Source: Corticimicrobacter populi (GTDB lineage Bacteria > Pseudomonadota > Gammaproteobacteria > Burkholderiales > Burkholderiaceae_B). From it: DNA of 64,000 bases. The stretch lies in NCBI RefSeq assembly GCF_003123725.1, contig NZ_QETA01000005.1, positions 124,001 to 188,000 of the forward strand, read 5' to 3'. A program made the translations under genes and the position numbers. Shown in pieces: positions 28,159 through 37,125 of the stretch (within the stretch, counting starts at the first letter, position 1; the number at the start of each line of letters is the position of its first letter). The notes beneath the pieces are model-generated. The model saw only the letters and a list, made by a program, of their open reading frames with translations, was not told the origin of the DNA and did not search any database.

Positions 28159-28260
28159 TACAGTTGTCTCCGTAAGGGGGAAGAAAAGCAGGCGGTATTG
28201 TGGTTGTACGCTCTGCATGACGACACCTTACGCACAGCAGGCTTTCGGTTGCCTTTCAAT

Positions 28261-29706
28261 CTACCCTAGGGGAAACACCAGTCTGGCCTGCAGACCACCC
28301 AGTTGCTCGGAGGTTTGCAGGATCAATTTGCCGTCGTGGGCTTCGACAATTGTGCGCACGATGGCCAGTCCCAGGCCCGCACCACTCTTGCCCTTGCCTG
28401 CCGCACCGCGCCGAAAGCGTACGCCGGCCTGTGCGAGGTCGTCGGCACCCATGCCAGGGCCGCTGTCATCAATGCAGACCAGGGCGCAGGCGGCCTCGAA
28501 GGAGAGACTGATGCTGACCGTGCCGCGCTCGGGGCTGTAGCGGATGGCGTTGTCGATCAGATTGACGATGGCTTCCTGTACCAGCAGGCGGTCGCCCGCC
28601 AGCATGACGGGTTCGTCGGGCAGGTCGAGATCGTATTGCAGGCGGCGTGCGCGGGCATTGGCCAGCAGGAACCGTACCGCTTCTTCGGTGGCCAGTCCTA
28701 GGTCAAAGCGTGAGCGGGCCGCTGACCTGTCCTGCAGTCCGGCATCGCGTGCCCGTGCCAGGGCCAGCATCTGGTTGGTGACGCGCACGGCCCGATCCAG
28801 GCCGCTGGCCATCGAACGCAGCGCTTCGTGGGTCTCGGCGGGGTCGTTCTCGCGCAGGGCGTAGCCGATCTGGGTTCGCAGCACCGACAACGGGGTGCGC
28901 AACTGATGAGACGCGTCGTCAAGGAATTGTCGCTGCTGTTCTGCCTGGCACGAGAAGCGGGCCATGTGCTGGTTGACGGCATCGACCAGTGGCAGGACTT
29001 CGGCAGGAATATCCTGGGTGTCGATGGGGCGCAGATCATCGGGGTGGCGGCGGCGCATCTCGTTGCGCAGGCGGTTGAGCGGGCGCAGAGCGATGATGAT
29101 GCCGGCTACCAGCAGCACGGCGCTCAGCAGGATCACCAGTACATCGCGGCCGATGCTGCGGATCAGGATGCTCTGGGTGAACAGGTGGCGTCCTTCCATA
29201 CTTTCGGCCACCTGGATGATGACGCGAGAAGGGGCGGTGGCTGGGTGACTGGATGGGCGCTGCGCTGTTTCTGGCGCTGACTCGCTGGATGGAAGGTCCA
29301 GTTGGCGGGCCATGGTGGCGACGCGTACCGGTTCGTTGCCCAGGTAGGTGGTGTTGTAGAAATAAAGCTGGCCATCCTGGAGGGGACCGTGTGGCAGAGG
29401 CAGGCGCGGATGGCCGATCTCGGCCAGGCCGTCCTCGGTCGAGACGTGGTAATAGACGTTGCCGCTGGCTGTCAACTGGAAGAACTCCAGCAACCGGTAG
29501 GGTTGTTCGAGCGCCAGTCCGCCGCTGGCCGTCGAGATGTTCAGGTCGAGTGCCCGCACAACGCCAGCCAGGGATCGGTCATAGGCAGCTTCAGCCTGTT
29601 CGTCCAGCAGTGTGGTGGAAATCCAGAGCCCGACACCCAGGCTCAGCAGCAGCGCCGGAATGACCCAGGAGAGCAGTTGCCATTTAAGGCTGCGTGGGAT
29701 CGCCAT
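28261..29706 (-). CDS. tctE: Sensor histidine kinase TctE
   Basis: 481 aa sensor kinase. Membrane segments at about residues 13-33 and 178-200 flank a periplasmic sensor region. After a HAMP-like linker come the H-box DDASHQLRTPLSVLRTQIGYAL with the phospho-accepting His, the N-box NLIDNAIRYSP, the G1 box DDSGPGMG and the G2 box AGLGLAIVRTIVEAHDG. It is of the TctE type that responds to extracellular tricarboxylates and phosphorylates TctD. It overlaps tctD by 23 bp and precedes tctC, so sensor and transporter are one regulon. Confidence 0.93.
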   Translation of the reverse strand: MAIPRSLKWQLLSWVIPALLLSLGVGLWISTTLLDEQAEAAYDRSLAGVVRALDLNISTASGGLALEQPYRLLEFFQLTASGNVYYHVSTEDGLAEIGHPRLPLPHGPLQDGQLYFYNTTYLGNEPVRVATMARQLDLPSSESAPETAQRPSSHPATAPSRVIIQVAESMEGRHLFTQSILIRSIGRDVLVILLSAVLLVAGIIIALRPLNRLRNEMRRRHPDDLRPIDTQDIPAEVLPLVDAVNQHMARFSCQAEQQRQFLDDASHQLRTPLSVLRTQIGYALRENDPAETHEALRSMASGLDRAVRVTNQMLALARARDAGLQDRSAARSRFDLGLATEEAVRFLLANARARRLQYDLDLPDEPVMLAGDRLLVQEAIVNLIDNAIRYSPERGTVSISLSFEAACALVCIDDSGPGMGADDLAQAGVRFRRGAAGKGKSGAGLGLAIVRTIVEAHDGKLILQTSEQLGGLQARLVFPLG

Positions 29707-30373
29707 CGTTTTCTTCCAGGCAATAGCCCAGGCCTCGCATGGTGGTGATGCGCACCCCGCTGTCGGTGAGCTTTTTGCGCAGCCGATGGATCAGGACTTC
29801 GATGGCTTCAAGGTTGACGTCGCTGTCGTCGGAAAAGACGCGCTCCAGAATCTGCTGTTTCTTGACCGGTTCACCGCTGCGCTGGATGAGGGCACGCAGG
29901 ACGGCGTGTTCGCGCGGAGACAGGGGCAACACCTGTTGATCGAGTGAAAACTTTTGTGCAGCTGTGTCGTAATGCAACGGACCGCAGGCCAGGCGGGGAT
30001 GCTCGCGACCCCGGCTGCGACGGATGAGGGCCTGCAGGCGGGCTTCGAGTTCTTCGATCATGAAGGGTTTGGGCAGGAAGTCGTCTGCCCCCCCGTGTAG
30101 CGAGCCAACTCTTTCTGCCAGCGAGTCGCGTGCCGTGAGCACCAGAACCGGAGTTCGATCGTCGCGGGCGCGCATGCGACTCAGCACGGCATGGCCGTCC
30201 ATACCCGGCAGGCCCAGGTCCAGGACGACAGCATCGAACTCCTCGAGCGACAGCCGACGGTCGGCCACGATGCCGTCGTCGGCCCACTCGACCACGAAGC
30301 CGGAATGTCGGGCCAGTGAGCGCGAGACCCAGCGGGCGAGCTCGGGCTCGTCTTCAATCAGGAAAATTCGCAT
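29684..30373 (-). CDS. tctD: OmpR-family response regulator TctD
   Basis: 229 aa two-domain regulator. The receiver (residues 1-115) has the acidic pair in LIEDEPE, the phospho-acceptor Asp in VVLDLGLPGMDG, the Thr of LVLTARD and the Lys of FLPKPF. The C-terminal winged-helix domain (about 130-225) includes LSPREHAVLRALIQRSGEPV and VEVLIHRLRKKL-type DNA-contact helices. It is first in the tctDECBA set and is expected to activate the transporter genes when phosphorylated by TctE. Confidence 0.93.
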   Translation of the reverse strand: MRIFLIEDEPELARWVSRSLARHSGFVVEWADDGIVADRRLSLEEFDAVVLDLGLPGMDGHAVLSRMRARDDRTPVLVLTARDSLAERVGSLHGGADDFLPKPFMIEELEARLQALIRRSRGREHPRLACGPLHYDTAAQKFSLDQQVLPLSPREHAVLRALIQRSGEPVKKQQILERVFSDDSDVNLEAIEVLIHRLRKKLTDSGVRITTMRGLGYCLEENDGDPTQP

Positions 30374-30388
30374 CCCGATGGTGTCCGC

Positions 30389-30922
30389 TCAGGAGGCGCT
30401 GCCAGGCTGGATGCTATCCAGGTAGAGCGCACACAGCGCCTGCATGCCGTCACGGTCTGCATCCGTGAAACGGCCTGCCAGCGGGCTGTCCACATCCCAT
30501 ACGCCCAGCAGCGTGCCGTCGTTCAGGATCAGTGGCACGACGATTTCGGCATTGGAGGCAGCGTCGCAGGCGATATGTCCGGGAAAGGCGTGCACGTCGG
30601 CCACGACCTGGGTGCTGCGCGCGCGTGCGGCAGTACCGCAGACGCCGCGGCCCAGCGGAATGCGGACACAGGCCGGACGTCCCTGAAACGGGCCGAGTAC
30701 CAGTTCTGTACCGTCGAAAAAATAGAAGCCGGCCCAGTTCAGGTCGGGCAGGCTTTCAAAAACCAGGGCGCTCAGGTTGGCGGCATTGGCGATCCGGTCA
30801 TGCTCGCCGGCCAGCAGGCCGCGCGCCTGTTGCAGGAGCTCTGGATAAGACAGGCTTTCAAAGACCAGTACGCTCACGTTGGAGGTGGGTTGGTGGGCAG
30901 GCGGTGTGTGGTGGACGGACAT
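30389..30922 (-). CDS. msrC: Free methionine-(R)-sulfoxide reductase (GAF domain)
   Basis: 177 aa single GAF-domain protein. It reduces free methionine-R-sulfoxide, a repair reaction using thioredoxin-type reductants. Seen: NWAGFYFFDGTELVLGPFQGRPACVRIPLGRGVCGTAA, then HIACDAASNAEIVVPL; the three cysteines (in PAC, GVCG and IACD) occupy the positions conserved in fRMsr enzymes. The ATG at 30922 gives normal length; the frame to 31177 runs through the divergent promoter region and is not family-like. It is transcribed away from the DUF3829 lipoprotein gene. Confidence 0.9.
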   Translation of the reverse strand: MSVHHTPPAHQPTSNVSVLVFESLSYPELLQQARGLLAGEHDRIANAANLSALVFESLPDLNWAGFYFFDGTELVLGPFQGRPACVRIPLGRGVCGTAARARSTQVVADVHAFPGHIACDAASNAEIVVPLILNDGTLLGVWDVDSPLAGRFTDADRDGMQALCALYLDSIQPGSAS

Positions 30923-31059
30923 GATGAGACAGGGCCAAAAGTCGCTGGTGTCTGGATGATAGCAGCAGGGGGAGAGGGATTGATTTGGATACGAATGGTA
31001 CGGGTCTGCGACAAAGCGCTGATCTACACTGCCGGCTCTTTGGAACAGAGGAGTTTGCC

Positions 31060-32025
31060 ATGCAGGAAAAAAATCGAGGAACCGCCCTGGGATTGTTGCG
31101 ACAGACTGCGGTCGTCCTGTTGTTGGGCGCAGGCCTTGCCGCCTGCGGTGACAAGGAAGCTGCCAGCACCCAGGCACCTGCCGCAGGGCAGCAGGCAGAA
31201 GGCGCGACGACGGTTGCGCAGGATGAAGGCCGCAAGCTGGCCGGTTATGTGACTGCTTTCAATGCGCTGTCCAATGAGTATGGTCTCAAGTACCAGGCCG
31301 CAGGCTATCTGCGCCAGGATTTCTCCAAGGCGACAGCCAACAGTACGCTGGGGTTTTCGGTGTCGAACCTGGATCGTCCGCTTGACAGTCTCAAGCAGGC
31401 ACGCGGTATCGAGGGCGATCGCTACTCGGATCTCGATGCGATTGCGGACCGGTTGATTGCGGCGCTGGACACCCTGTTCGCGCAGCATCGCGAGCTGGAT
31501 GTCTACTATTCGTCCAACGCCTACAAGGACGATGGCGTCGCCAAGGGCAAGGCTGCCGATCCGGCGATTCGTGGTGCTTTCGAGGGGGCTCTGGCTGCCC
31601 TGAATGAGTTCGATGATGCGCTGGGGCGTCACCTTGATGCGCGTCGCAAGGCCGATCTGGACAAGCTGAAGAGCCAGGACAACAAGCTGCCGTATTACGC
31701 ATTGCTCAATATCCAGTTGGGGCAAGATCTTGTCAGCGCGCTGGTCGAGCAGAATACGACTGGTCAGCCGATGGTGTTCGAGACCACAGACGATCTGGCA
31801 GCGCAATTGCAGCAGGCCGCTACCGATCTCAGGAATGAGTATCTGCGTCAGAAGGACGCGGCTGGAGAGGAGCGCAAGCCTGCTTTTGCCTATGACCATC
31901 TGGCCGGGGCCATGATCGATGTCCTGGCCTATTACCGCAATCTGAAGCAGGATGGAGATGCTGATCGGATCGGTGGCATGGTGGATGCCTACAATCGCGG
32001 AGTGGCCAGCGCCAACCAGCTTTGA
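31060..32025 (+). CDS. DUF3829 (YiiG-type) lipoprotein
   Basis: 321 aa protein with a lipoprotein signal (MQEKNRGTALGLLRQTAVVLLLGAGLAAC), the lipobox LAAC placing the lipidated Cys near residue 29. A low-complexity Ala/Gln linker follows, then a mostly helical, charged domain typical of DUF3829, with YYSSNAYKDDGVAKGKA near residues 148-164. A good ribosome site (cagaggag) precedes the ATG. No enzymatic motif is visible, and the family's biological role is unknown. It stands alone between the divergent msrC and rimO. Confidence 0.82.
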   Translation: MQEKNRGTALGLLRQTAVVLLLGAGLAACGDKEAASTQAPAAGQQAEGATTVAQDEGRKLAGYVTAFNALSNEYGLKYQAAGYLRQDFSKATANSTLGFSVSNLDRPLDSLKQARGIEGDRYSDLDAIADRLIAALDTLFAQHRELDVYYSSNAYKDDGVAKGKAADPAIRGAFEGALAALNEFDDALGRHLDARRKADLDKLKSQDNKLPYYALLNIQLGQDLVSALVEQNTTGQPMVFETTDDLAAQLQQAATDLRNEYLRQKDAAGEERKPAFAYDHLAGAMIDVLAYYRNLKQDGDADRIGGMVDAYNRGVASANQL

Positions 32026-32123
32026 GGGCTATTGCGGGCGGAGGGCGAATATTCTTTTAAAATCGAGTGTTCGCCCATCTATCCGATGCCGTCTGCGCAT
32101 CCCTGAAAAAGGTTTTTCCTCCT

Positions 32124-33458
32124 ATGTCCGCCGCTTCTCCTGCCGCCGCGCCCAAGGTCGGTTTCGTCAGCCTCGGCTGTCCCAAGAATACCGTCGATAG
32201 CGAACGCATCCTGACCCAGTTGCGCACGGAAGGCTATCAGATCGTGCCGACCTACGAGGATGCCGATGTGGTGGTGGTCAACACCTGTGGCTTCATCGAC
32301 AGCGCCAAGGTCGAATCACTTGATGCGATTGGCGAGGCGCTGGCCGAGAACGGGCGGGTGATCGTGACGGGCTGTATGGGCGTGGAAGAAGACCACATCC
32401 GCGACGTGCATCCCAGCGTGCTGGCCGTAACCGGTCCGCAGCAGTATGAACAGGTGGTGCGTGCCGTGCACGAGGCGGCTCCGCCCCAGGTCAGTCACGA
32501 TCCTTTCGTCGATCTGGTGCCGCCCCAGGGCGTCAAGCTGACGCCGCGCCATTATGCCTACCTGAAGATTTCCGAAGGCTGTAATCACAATTGCAGCTTC
32601 TGTATTATCCCCAGCATGCGTGGCAAGCTGGTTAGCCGCCCGGTGGGCGATGTGCTGTCCGAGGCCGAGCGGCTGGTCAAGGCTGGCGTGAAGGAGCTGT
32701 TGGTGATCTCGCAGGACACCAGCGCCTATGGTGTCGATCTCAAGTACAAGCTCGATTTCTGGAACGGTCAGCCGGTCAAGACGCGCATGAAGGAACTCTG
32801 CGAAGCGCTGTCGAACATGGGCGTCTGGGTGCGGCTGCATTACGTCTATCCCTATCCCAATGTGGATGATGTGGTGCCGCTGATGGCCGCAGGCAAGCTG
32901 TTGCCCTATCTCGATATTCCGTTCCAGCATGCCAGTCCGCAGGTGCTCAAGGCCATGAAGCGGCCGGCGTTCGAGGACCGCACGCTGGCGCGCATCAAGC
33001 AGTGGCGCGAAATCTGTCCTGATCTGACCATCCGCTCGACGTTCATCGTCGGTTTCCCGGGCGAGACCGAGGAGGATTTCCAGTATCTGCTCGACTGGAT
33101 GACCGAGGCGCAACTCGATCGAGTTGGCTGTTTTCAGTACTCGCCGGTCGATGGCGCACCCGCCAATGACCTGGGGATGGAACAGGTGCCTGACGAGATC
33201 AAGCAGTCGCGCTGGGAGCGCTTCATGGCGCACCAGCAAGCCATCAGCGCGGCCCGTCTGCAGCGCAAGATCGGCCGCGAGATCGATGTACTGGTCGACG
33301 AGGTCGATGAGGATGGTGCCGTGGCCCGCTCGGCTGCCGATGCGCCTGAAATCGATGGCAATGTCTTTATTGAGTCCACTTCGCTCAAACCGGGCGATAT
33401 GGTACGTGTACGCGTGATCGATGCCGACGAATACGATCTGTGGGCTGAGCTGGTCTGA
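32124..33458 (+). CDS. rimO: Ribosomal protein S12 methylthiotransferase RimO
   Basis: 444 aa radical-SAM enzyme that adds a methylthio group to Asp89 of ribosomal protein S12. The N-terminal cluster-binding domain has [33 protein letters not shown] and VTGCMG (three Cys for the second Fe-S cluster). The radical-SAM CX3CX2C motif is [16 protein letters not shown] at about residues 153-168. A C-terminal TRAM domain ([12 protein letters not shown]...[19 protein letters not shown]) follows. Length fits E. coli RimO (441 aa); the frame open to 32067 is not needed. A terminator hairpin lies just downstream. Confidence 0.96.
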   Translation: MSAASPAAAPKVGFVSLGCPKNTVDSERILTQLRTEGYQIVPTYEDADVVVVNTCGFIDSAKVESLDAIGEALAENGRVIVTGCMGVEEDHIRDVHPSVLAVTGPQQYEQVVRAVHEAAPPQVSHDPFVDLVPPQGVKLTPRHYAYLKISEGCNHNCSFCIIPSMRGKLVSRPVGDVLSEAERLVKAGVKELLVISQDTSAYGVDLKYKLDFWNGQPVKTRMKELCEALSNMGVWVRLHYVYPYPNVDDVVPLMAAGKLLPYLDIPFQHASPQVLKAMKRPAFEDRTLARIKQWREICPDLTIRSTFIVGFPGETEEDFQYLLDWMTEAQLDRVGCFQYSPVDGAPANDLGMEQVPDEIKQSRWERFMAHQQAISAARLQRKIGREIDVLVDEVDEDGAVARSAADAPEIDGNVFIESTSLKPGDMVRVRVIDADEYDLWAELV

Positions 33459-33485
33459 CGGATCTGGATTTGTTCAGATTGTGAG

Positions 33486-33508
33486 CGCACCACTCTGGTG
33501 CGTATTTT
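33486..33508 (+). terminator. Rho-independent terminator of rimO
   Basis: Perfect 7-bp stem CGCACCA (33486-33492) / TGGTGCG (33496-33502) with a CTC loop, followed by TATTTT, located 28 bp after the rimO stop. This is a standard intrinsic terminator. Confidence 0.75.
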
Positions 33509-33663
33509 GCCTGGGTTGGTGCGCCGCAGCAATGCTGGTTGGAAAAATGCGCTGTATTGGTGAAAACCCTGATGTTTGCGCCCTGTAATTTCTAGGGAAA
33601 ACCCTGGCACGATTTTTGCTTGTTCCTGTATGCCCCTACTCTGTTCCTTGCAGGATACGCATC

Positions 33664-34230
33664 ATGGACTCGCCCCTCTCCAAGCCCGTTACTTTACTCG
33701 TGACCCGTCGGATCTCGCCGGATCGGTTCAGCGAATTCCAATCCTGGATGCGCCGGGGGATCCTGCTGGCGGCAGGTTTTCCCGGTTTCCTCGGTGCCGG
33801 CACGCTGGCACCCGCACCCGGCGGGGATGAATATCAGATCATGTTCCGTTTCCAGGATGCGCAGTCGCTCAAGGCCTGGGAGAAGTCATTGCCGCGGCGG
33901 ATGTGGCTGGAGCGTGGCGAGACCTTGGTGCGCTCGACCGAGATCATGCGCGTGGACAGTGTAGAGAGCGTGTTCGGCCAGCGCGAGGCCGAGCCGCCGC
34001 GCTGGAAAAAGGCCTGCGCCATCTGGCTGGCACTGTTTCCTCTTTCGTTGCTGCTCAATACCATTTTGCAGGCACCGCTGGTCGGTGCGCCGTTGCCGCT
34101 GCGGTTGTTGCTGGTGACCCTGCTGCAGGTGCCTGTGATGGTCTATCTGGCGATGCCGGCGGTGCATCGTGTCCTGCAACGTTGGTTATATGCGAATGTA
34201 CGGAGGCTGCCGACTGTCAGCCGGCAGTAA
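33664..34230 (+). CDS. ABM-fold domain with C-terminal membrane helices
   Basis: 188 aa. The first ~100 residues (VTLLVTRRISPDRFSEFQSWMRRG..AAGFPGFLGAG...YQIMFRFQDAQSLKAWEKS..R) resemble the antibiotic-biosynthesis-monooxygenase (dimeric alpha/beta barrel) fold. The rest has two hydrophobic segments (about residues 118-137 and 145-165) that would anchor it in the membrane. Proteins with this fusion are usually annotated as hypothetical. Start at the ATG 33664 matches the fold's first strand. It precedes the MFS gene by 43 bp in the same orientation. Function not known. Confidence 0.7.
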   Translation: MDSPLSKPVTLLVTRRISPDRFSEFQSWMRRGILLAAGFPGFLGAGTLAPAPGGDEYQIMFRFQDAQSLKAWEKSLPRRMWLERGETLVRSTEIMRVDSVESVFGQREAEPPRWKKACAIWLALFPLSLLLNTILQAPLVGAPLPLRLLLVTLLQVPVMVYLAMPAVHRVLQRWLYANVRRLPTVSRQ

Positions 34231-34273
34231 GCGGACTGGAATACACTGGCGCCCTTTTGCAGACAGGGGGGAC

Positions 34274-35494
34274 ATGCAGATGTCCAATGTAGAAGTGGTG
34301 CCGGTGGCCCGGCAACCCGTGGCCGGGCCACGGCTCTGGCTGGCCTTGCTGGCTCTGGCGGCGGGCGGTTTCGGCATCGGTACGGGCGAGTTTGCCATCA
34401 TGGGTATCCTGCCGGAAGTGGCGGCTCATCACATGATGACCGAGCCACAGGCTGGCCGCCTGATCAGTGCCTATGCGTTGGGAGTGGTGGTCGGCGCGCC
34501 GGTGCTGGCGGTATGGGGTGCCCGGTTGCCGCGTATTCGCCTGGCGATCAGCCTCATGGCGGCGTATGCCGTGACCAATTTTGCCAGTGCGCTGGCCCCT
34601 GATTTCGCAACCCTGATGTTTTTCAGGTTCCTGAGTGGGCTGCCGCATGGAGCCTATTTTGGCGTGGCGGCTCTGATTGCGGCCTCGATGGTCGAACCGT
34701 ATCGGCGTGGTTTCGCGGTCGGTCGGGTCATGATGGGCCTGACCGTGGCGGCCTTGCTGGGCAATCCGCTGGCGATCTGGCTGGGGCAGGTAGCGGGTTG
34801 GCGCTATCCGTTTGCCTTGGTGGGCGGTATTGCCGTATTGACCATGGTGCTGATCTGGCGCTGCGTGCCGCGCAAGCTGCCCGAGCCTAAAAGCTCGGCA
34901 GCCCAGGAACTGGGGGCATTGCGCAATCCCCGTGTCTGGATGGCGCTGGCCATCGGTGCGATAGGTTGTGGCGGCATGTTCGCCGTGATGAGCTATGTCG
35001 CGCCGATCATTACGCAGGCAGCACACCTGTCGGAGCGTTTCGTGCCGGTGGCACTGTCGGTTTTCGGTGCTGGCATGATTGCAGGCAGCTACGCGGGTGG
35101 CCTGGCCGCAGATCGTTCCGTCATGAAGGGCATGCTGGGCGTGCTGGTCTGGACCATGGTCGTCCTATTGCTGTTCCCGGTCCTGATGGTCCATCCCGTG
35201 GCCGTGTTTGCCGGCGTTTTCCTGGTGGGAACCGCCGTGGCCCTGGGCACGCTGCTGCAGGTCAGGCTGATGGATGTGGCGGCCGAGGCTCAGACGCTGG
35301 CTGCCTCGCTCAATCATTCTGCGTTCAATCTGGCCAATGCGCTGGGGGCCTGGCTGGGGGGCGCGGTGATTGAGGCGGGCTGGGGCTTGCGGGCAACCGG
35401 CTGGGCCGGGGCCGTCCTTTCTGCTGCCGGGCTGGTAGTACTGTGGCTGGCCTGGCGGCAGGAGCGCCGCTGGCGCAGCCTGCATCGGGCCTGA
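34274..35494 (+). CDS. MFS transporter, AraJ/YdhP-like (DHA1 family)
   Basis: 406 aa with twelve membrane helices. The DHA1 opening GGFGIGTGEFAIMGILPEVA, the Arg/Pro-bearing loop VWGARLPRIRLAI and the YFGVAALIAASMVEPYRRGFAVGRVMMGLTVAALLGNPLA region identify the AraJ/YdhP/CmlA-like exporter branch. These proton-driven carriers export sugars, arabinose analogues or drugs; the substrate here is unknown. A GGGGGG-rich ribosome site lies before the ATG at 34274 (34280 is an alternative). The frame open to 34169 overlaps the ABM-like gene. Confidence 0.86.
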   Translation: MQMSNVEVVPVARQPVAGPRLWLALLALAAGGFGIGTGEFAIMGILPEVAAHHMMTEPQAGRLISAYALGVVVGAPVLAVWGARLPRIRLAISLMAAYAVTNFASALAPDFATLMFFRFLSGLPHGAYFGVAALIAASMVEPYRRGFAVGRVMMGLTVAALLGNPLAIWLGQVAGWRYPFALVGGIAVLTMVLIWRCVPRKLPEPKSSAAQELGALRNPRVWMALAIGAIGCGGMFAVMSYVAPIITQAAHLSERFVPVALSVFGAGMIAGSYAGGLAADRSVMKGMLGVLVWTMVVLLLFPVLMVHPVAVFAGVFLVGTAVALGTLLQVRLMDVAAEAQTLAASLNHSAFNLANALGAWLGGAVIEAGWGLRATGWAGAVLSAAGLVVLWLAWRQERRWRSLHRA

Positions 35495-35498
35495 GAGA

Positions 35499-35524
35499 GG
35501 GCGGTAAAGCGTATTTCTCCGCCC
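35499..35524. terminator. Possible bidirectional terminator between convergent genes
   Basis: Inverted repeat GGGCGG (35499-35504) / CCGCCC (35519-35524) with a 14-nt loop lies between the convergent MFS and uracil-permease genes. Short stem and no T-run, so confidence is modest. Confidence 0.4.
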
Positions 35525-35553
35525 GTTGGCGCGAGAGGCCCGGTGTGTTCTGA

Positions 35554-36876
35554 TCAAGCCGTGCGTCGGGTGCGCCGCAACAGCGCATACAAAATGATGG
35601 CTCCGAAGGTCGCCGTACCGATGCCGTCGAGCTTGAATACGCCGAACTCCAGCGTGAAGTTGCCGGTCCCCAGGATCAGGGTCACGGCGGCGACGATCAG
35701 GTTGCGGGTATCGCTGAAATCGACCTTGTTGATCACCCAGATCCGTGCGCCGGCGACGGCGATCAGGCCGAACACCACGATGGACATCCCTCCCAGCACC
35801 GGGCCGGGAATGGCCTGGATCAGTGCGCCGAATTTGGGTGAAAAGCCCAGGAAGATAGCGATCAGGGCAGCGACCACGAACACGATGGTCGAGTAGATGC
35901 GGGTGGCCGCCATTACACCGATGTTTTCGGCGTAAGTGGTCACGCCGGTGCCGCCGGCTGCGCCGGACACCATGGTGGCCACACCATCACCGACGAAGGC
36001 ACGTCCCAGGTACTTGTCCAGGTTCTGCCCGGTCATGGCACTGACGGCCTTGATGTGGCCAAGGTTTTCCGCGACCAAGATCAGGGCCACGGGGGCGATC
36101 ACGGTAATGGCCTGGGCCTCGAAAACCGGTGCGGTCAACGTCGGCAGTCCAAACCAGGCAGCGGCCGCCACGCGGCTGAAGTCGATGGGCGCGCCCAGTC
36201 CCATGATGTTGGTGAAAATCCAGTAGAGCAGGCAGGCCAGCAGCAGGCCGACCAGGATCAGCAGGCGCTGGACGACACCTTTGGTGTGGACGGCGACGCC
36301 GCCGACGCAGAGCACGGTCATCAATGCCATCAGGGCGTCGAAGGTGCCACTGCCCATGGCACCCTTGGCGGCGATGGGGGCGAGGTTGAGACCGATCACG
36401 GCAACGATGGCCCCGGTTACCACCGGGGGCATCCAGGCGTCGATGAGATCGGTCACGCGGGCCGAGCGGGCGCTGAGTGCCCAGACCACGACACCGATGG
36501 CGGTATAGACCAGGCCGCAGATGATGATGGCACCGAGCGCGACGCCCATGTTGGCATTGGCACCCACGCCGGCATAACCGGTCACGGCAATCACGCCGCC
36601 GATGAAGGCAAAGCTCGAGCCCAGGTAGCTGGGTACCCGGCCTCGCACGAACAGGAAAAAGATCAGAGTACCGATGCCGGACATGAGAATCGCCATGTTC
36701 GGATCGAAGCCCATCAGCAACGGAGCCAGGATGGTCGAGCCGAACATGGCGACCACATGCTGGGCACCCATGGCAACGGTGTGGGGCCAGGAAAGTCGCT
36801 CGTCGGGCTGGACGACGCTGCCGTCCTGGAGGCCACCGGGGACCTCGCGCCAGCGTGGAAAGAAGGAGTCGGACAT
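35554..36876 (-). CDS. NCS2-family pyrimidine (uracil) permease, RutG/UraA-like
   Basis: 440 aa polytopic permease. Seen: HTVAMGAQHVVAMFGSTILAPLLMGFDPNMAILMSGIGTLIFFL near residues 30-73, GSSFAFIGGVIAV, VALILVAENLGHIKAVSAMTGQNLD with the conserved Glu of the NCS2 substrate site, and GAAGGTGVTTYAENIGVMAATRIYS. The pattern is closest to RutG and UraA, proton-coupled uracil/thymine importers. No other rut genes are near, so plain uracil uptake is the simpler reading. It reads away from phaC across a 249-bp region. Confidence 0.9.
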   Translation of the reverse strand: MSDSFFPRWREVPGGLQDGSVVQPDERLSWPHTVAMGAQHVVAMFGSTILAPLLMGFDPNMAILMSGIGTLIFFLFVRGRVPSYLGSSFAFIGGVIAVTGYAGVGANANMGVALGAIIICGLVYTAIGVVVWALSARSARVTDLIDAWMPPVVTGAIVAVIGLNLAPIAAKGAMGSGTFDALMALMTVLCVGGVAVHTKGVVQRLLILVGLLLACLLYWIFTNIMGLGAPIDFSRVAAAAWFGLPTLTAPVFEAQAITVIAPVALILVAENLGHIKAVSAMTGQNLDKYLGRAFVGDGVATMVSGAAGGTGVTTYAENIGVMAATRIYSTIVFVVAALIAIFLGFSPKFGALIQAIPGPVLGGMSIVVFGLIAVAGARIWVINKVDFSDTRNLIVAAVTLILGTGNFTLEFGVFKLDGIGTATFGAIILYALLRRTRRTA

Positions 36877-37125
36877 GATGTGTGCCAGGAAAGCAAGAGG
36901 GGAAGGAAACCGGGCAGCAGCTTACCTGTCTTCGACAGGGGCATACAAGGAGTTTTGTCAGAAGCGCTGCAATAGTGTAATGTGTTGCGGTGCACCATTG
37001 TCAGGTTCGGTACATGTGGTGGCAGCAATACGTATTAACGGATGTCATGCCTTGGGCAGGTATAAATGTTAATATACGAGTGCATTTGTGACATTGTGTT
37101 TAAATTTATAAACGGGTGATGGCGC
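36877..37125. other. Divergent promoter region of the permease and phaC
   Basis: 249 bp with no supported gene. The phaC-proximal half is AT-rich (around 37060-37115) and probably holds the phaC operon promoter. I do not see a convincing consensus promoter or operator pair. Confidence 0.3.

Noticed and set aside
26977-28269. 430-codon + strand open frame over tctB/tctC
   Set aside because: It is antisense to clear Tct genes; composition (Gly/His/Gln-rich) is that of a GC-rich shadow frame.
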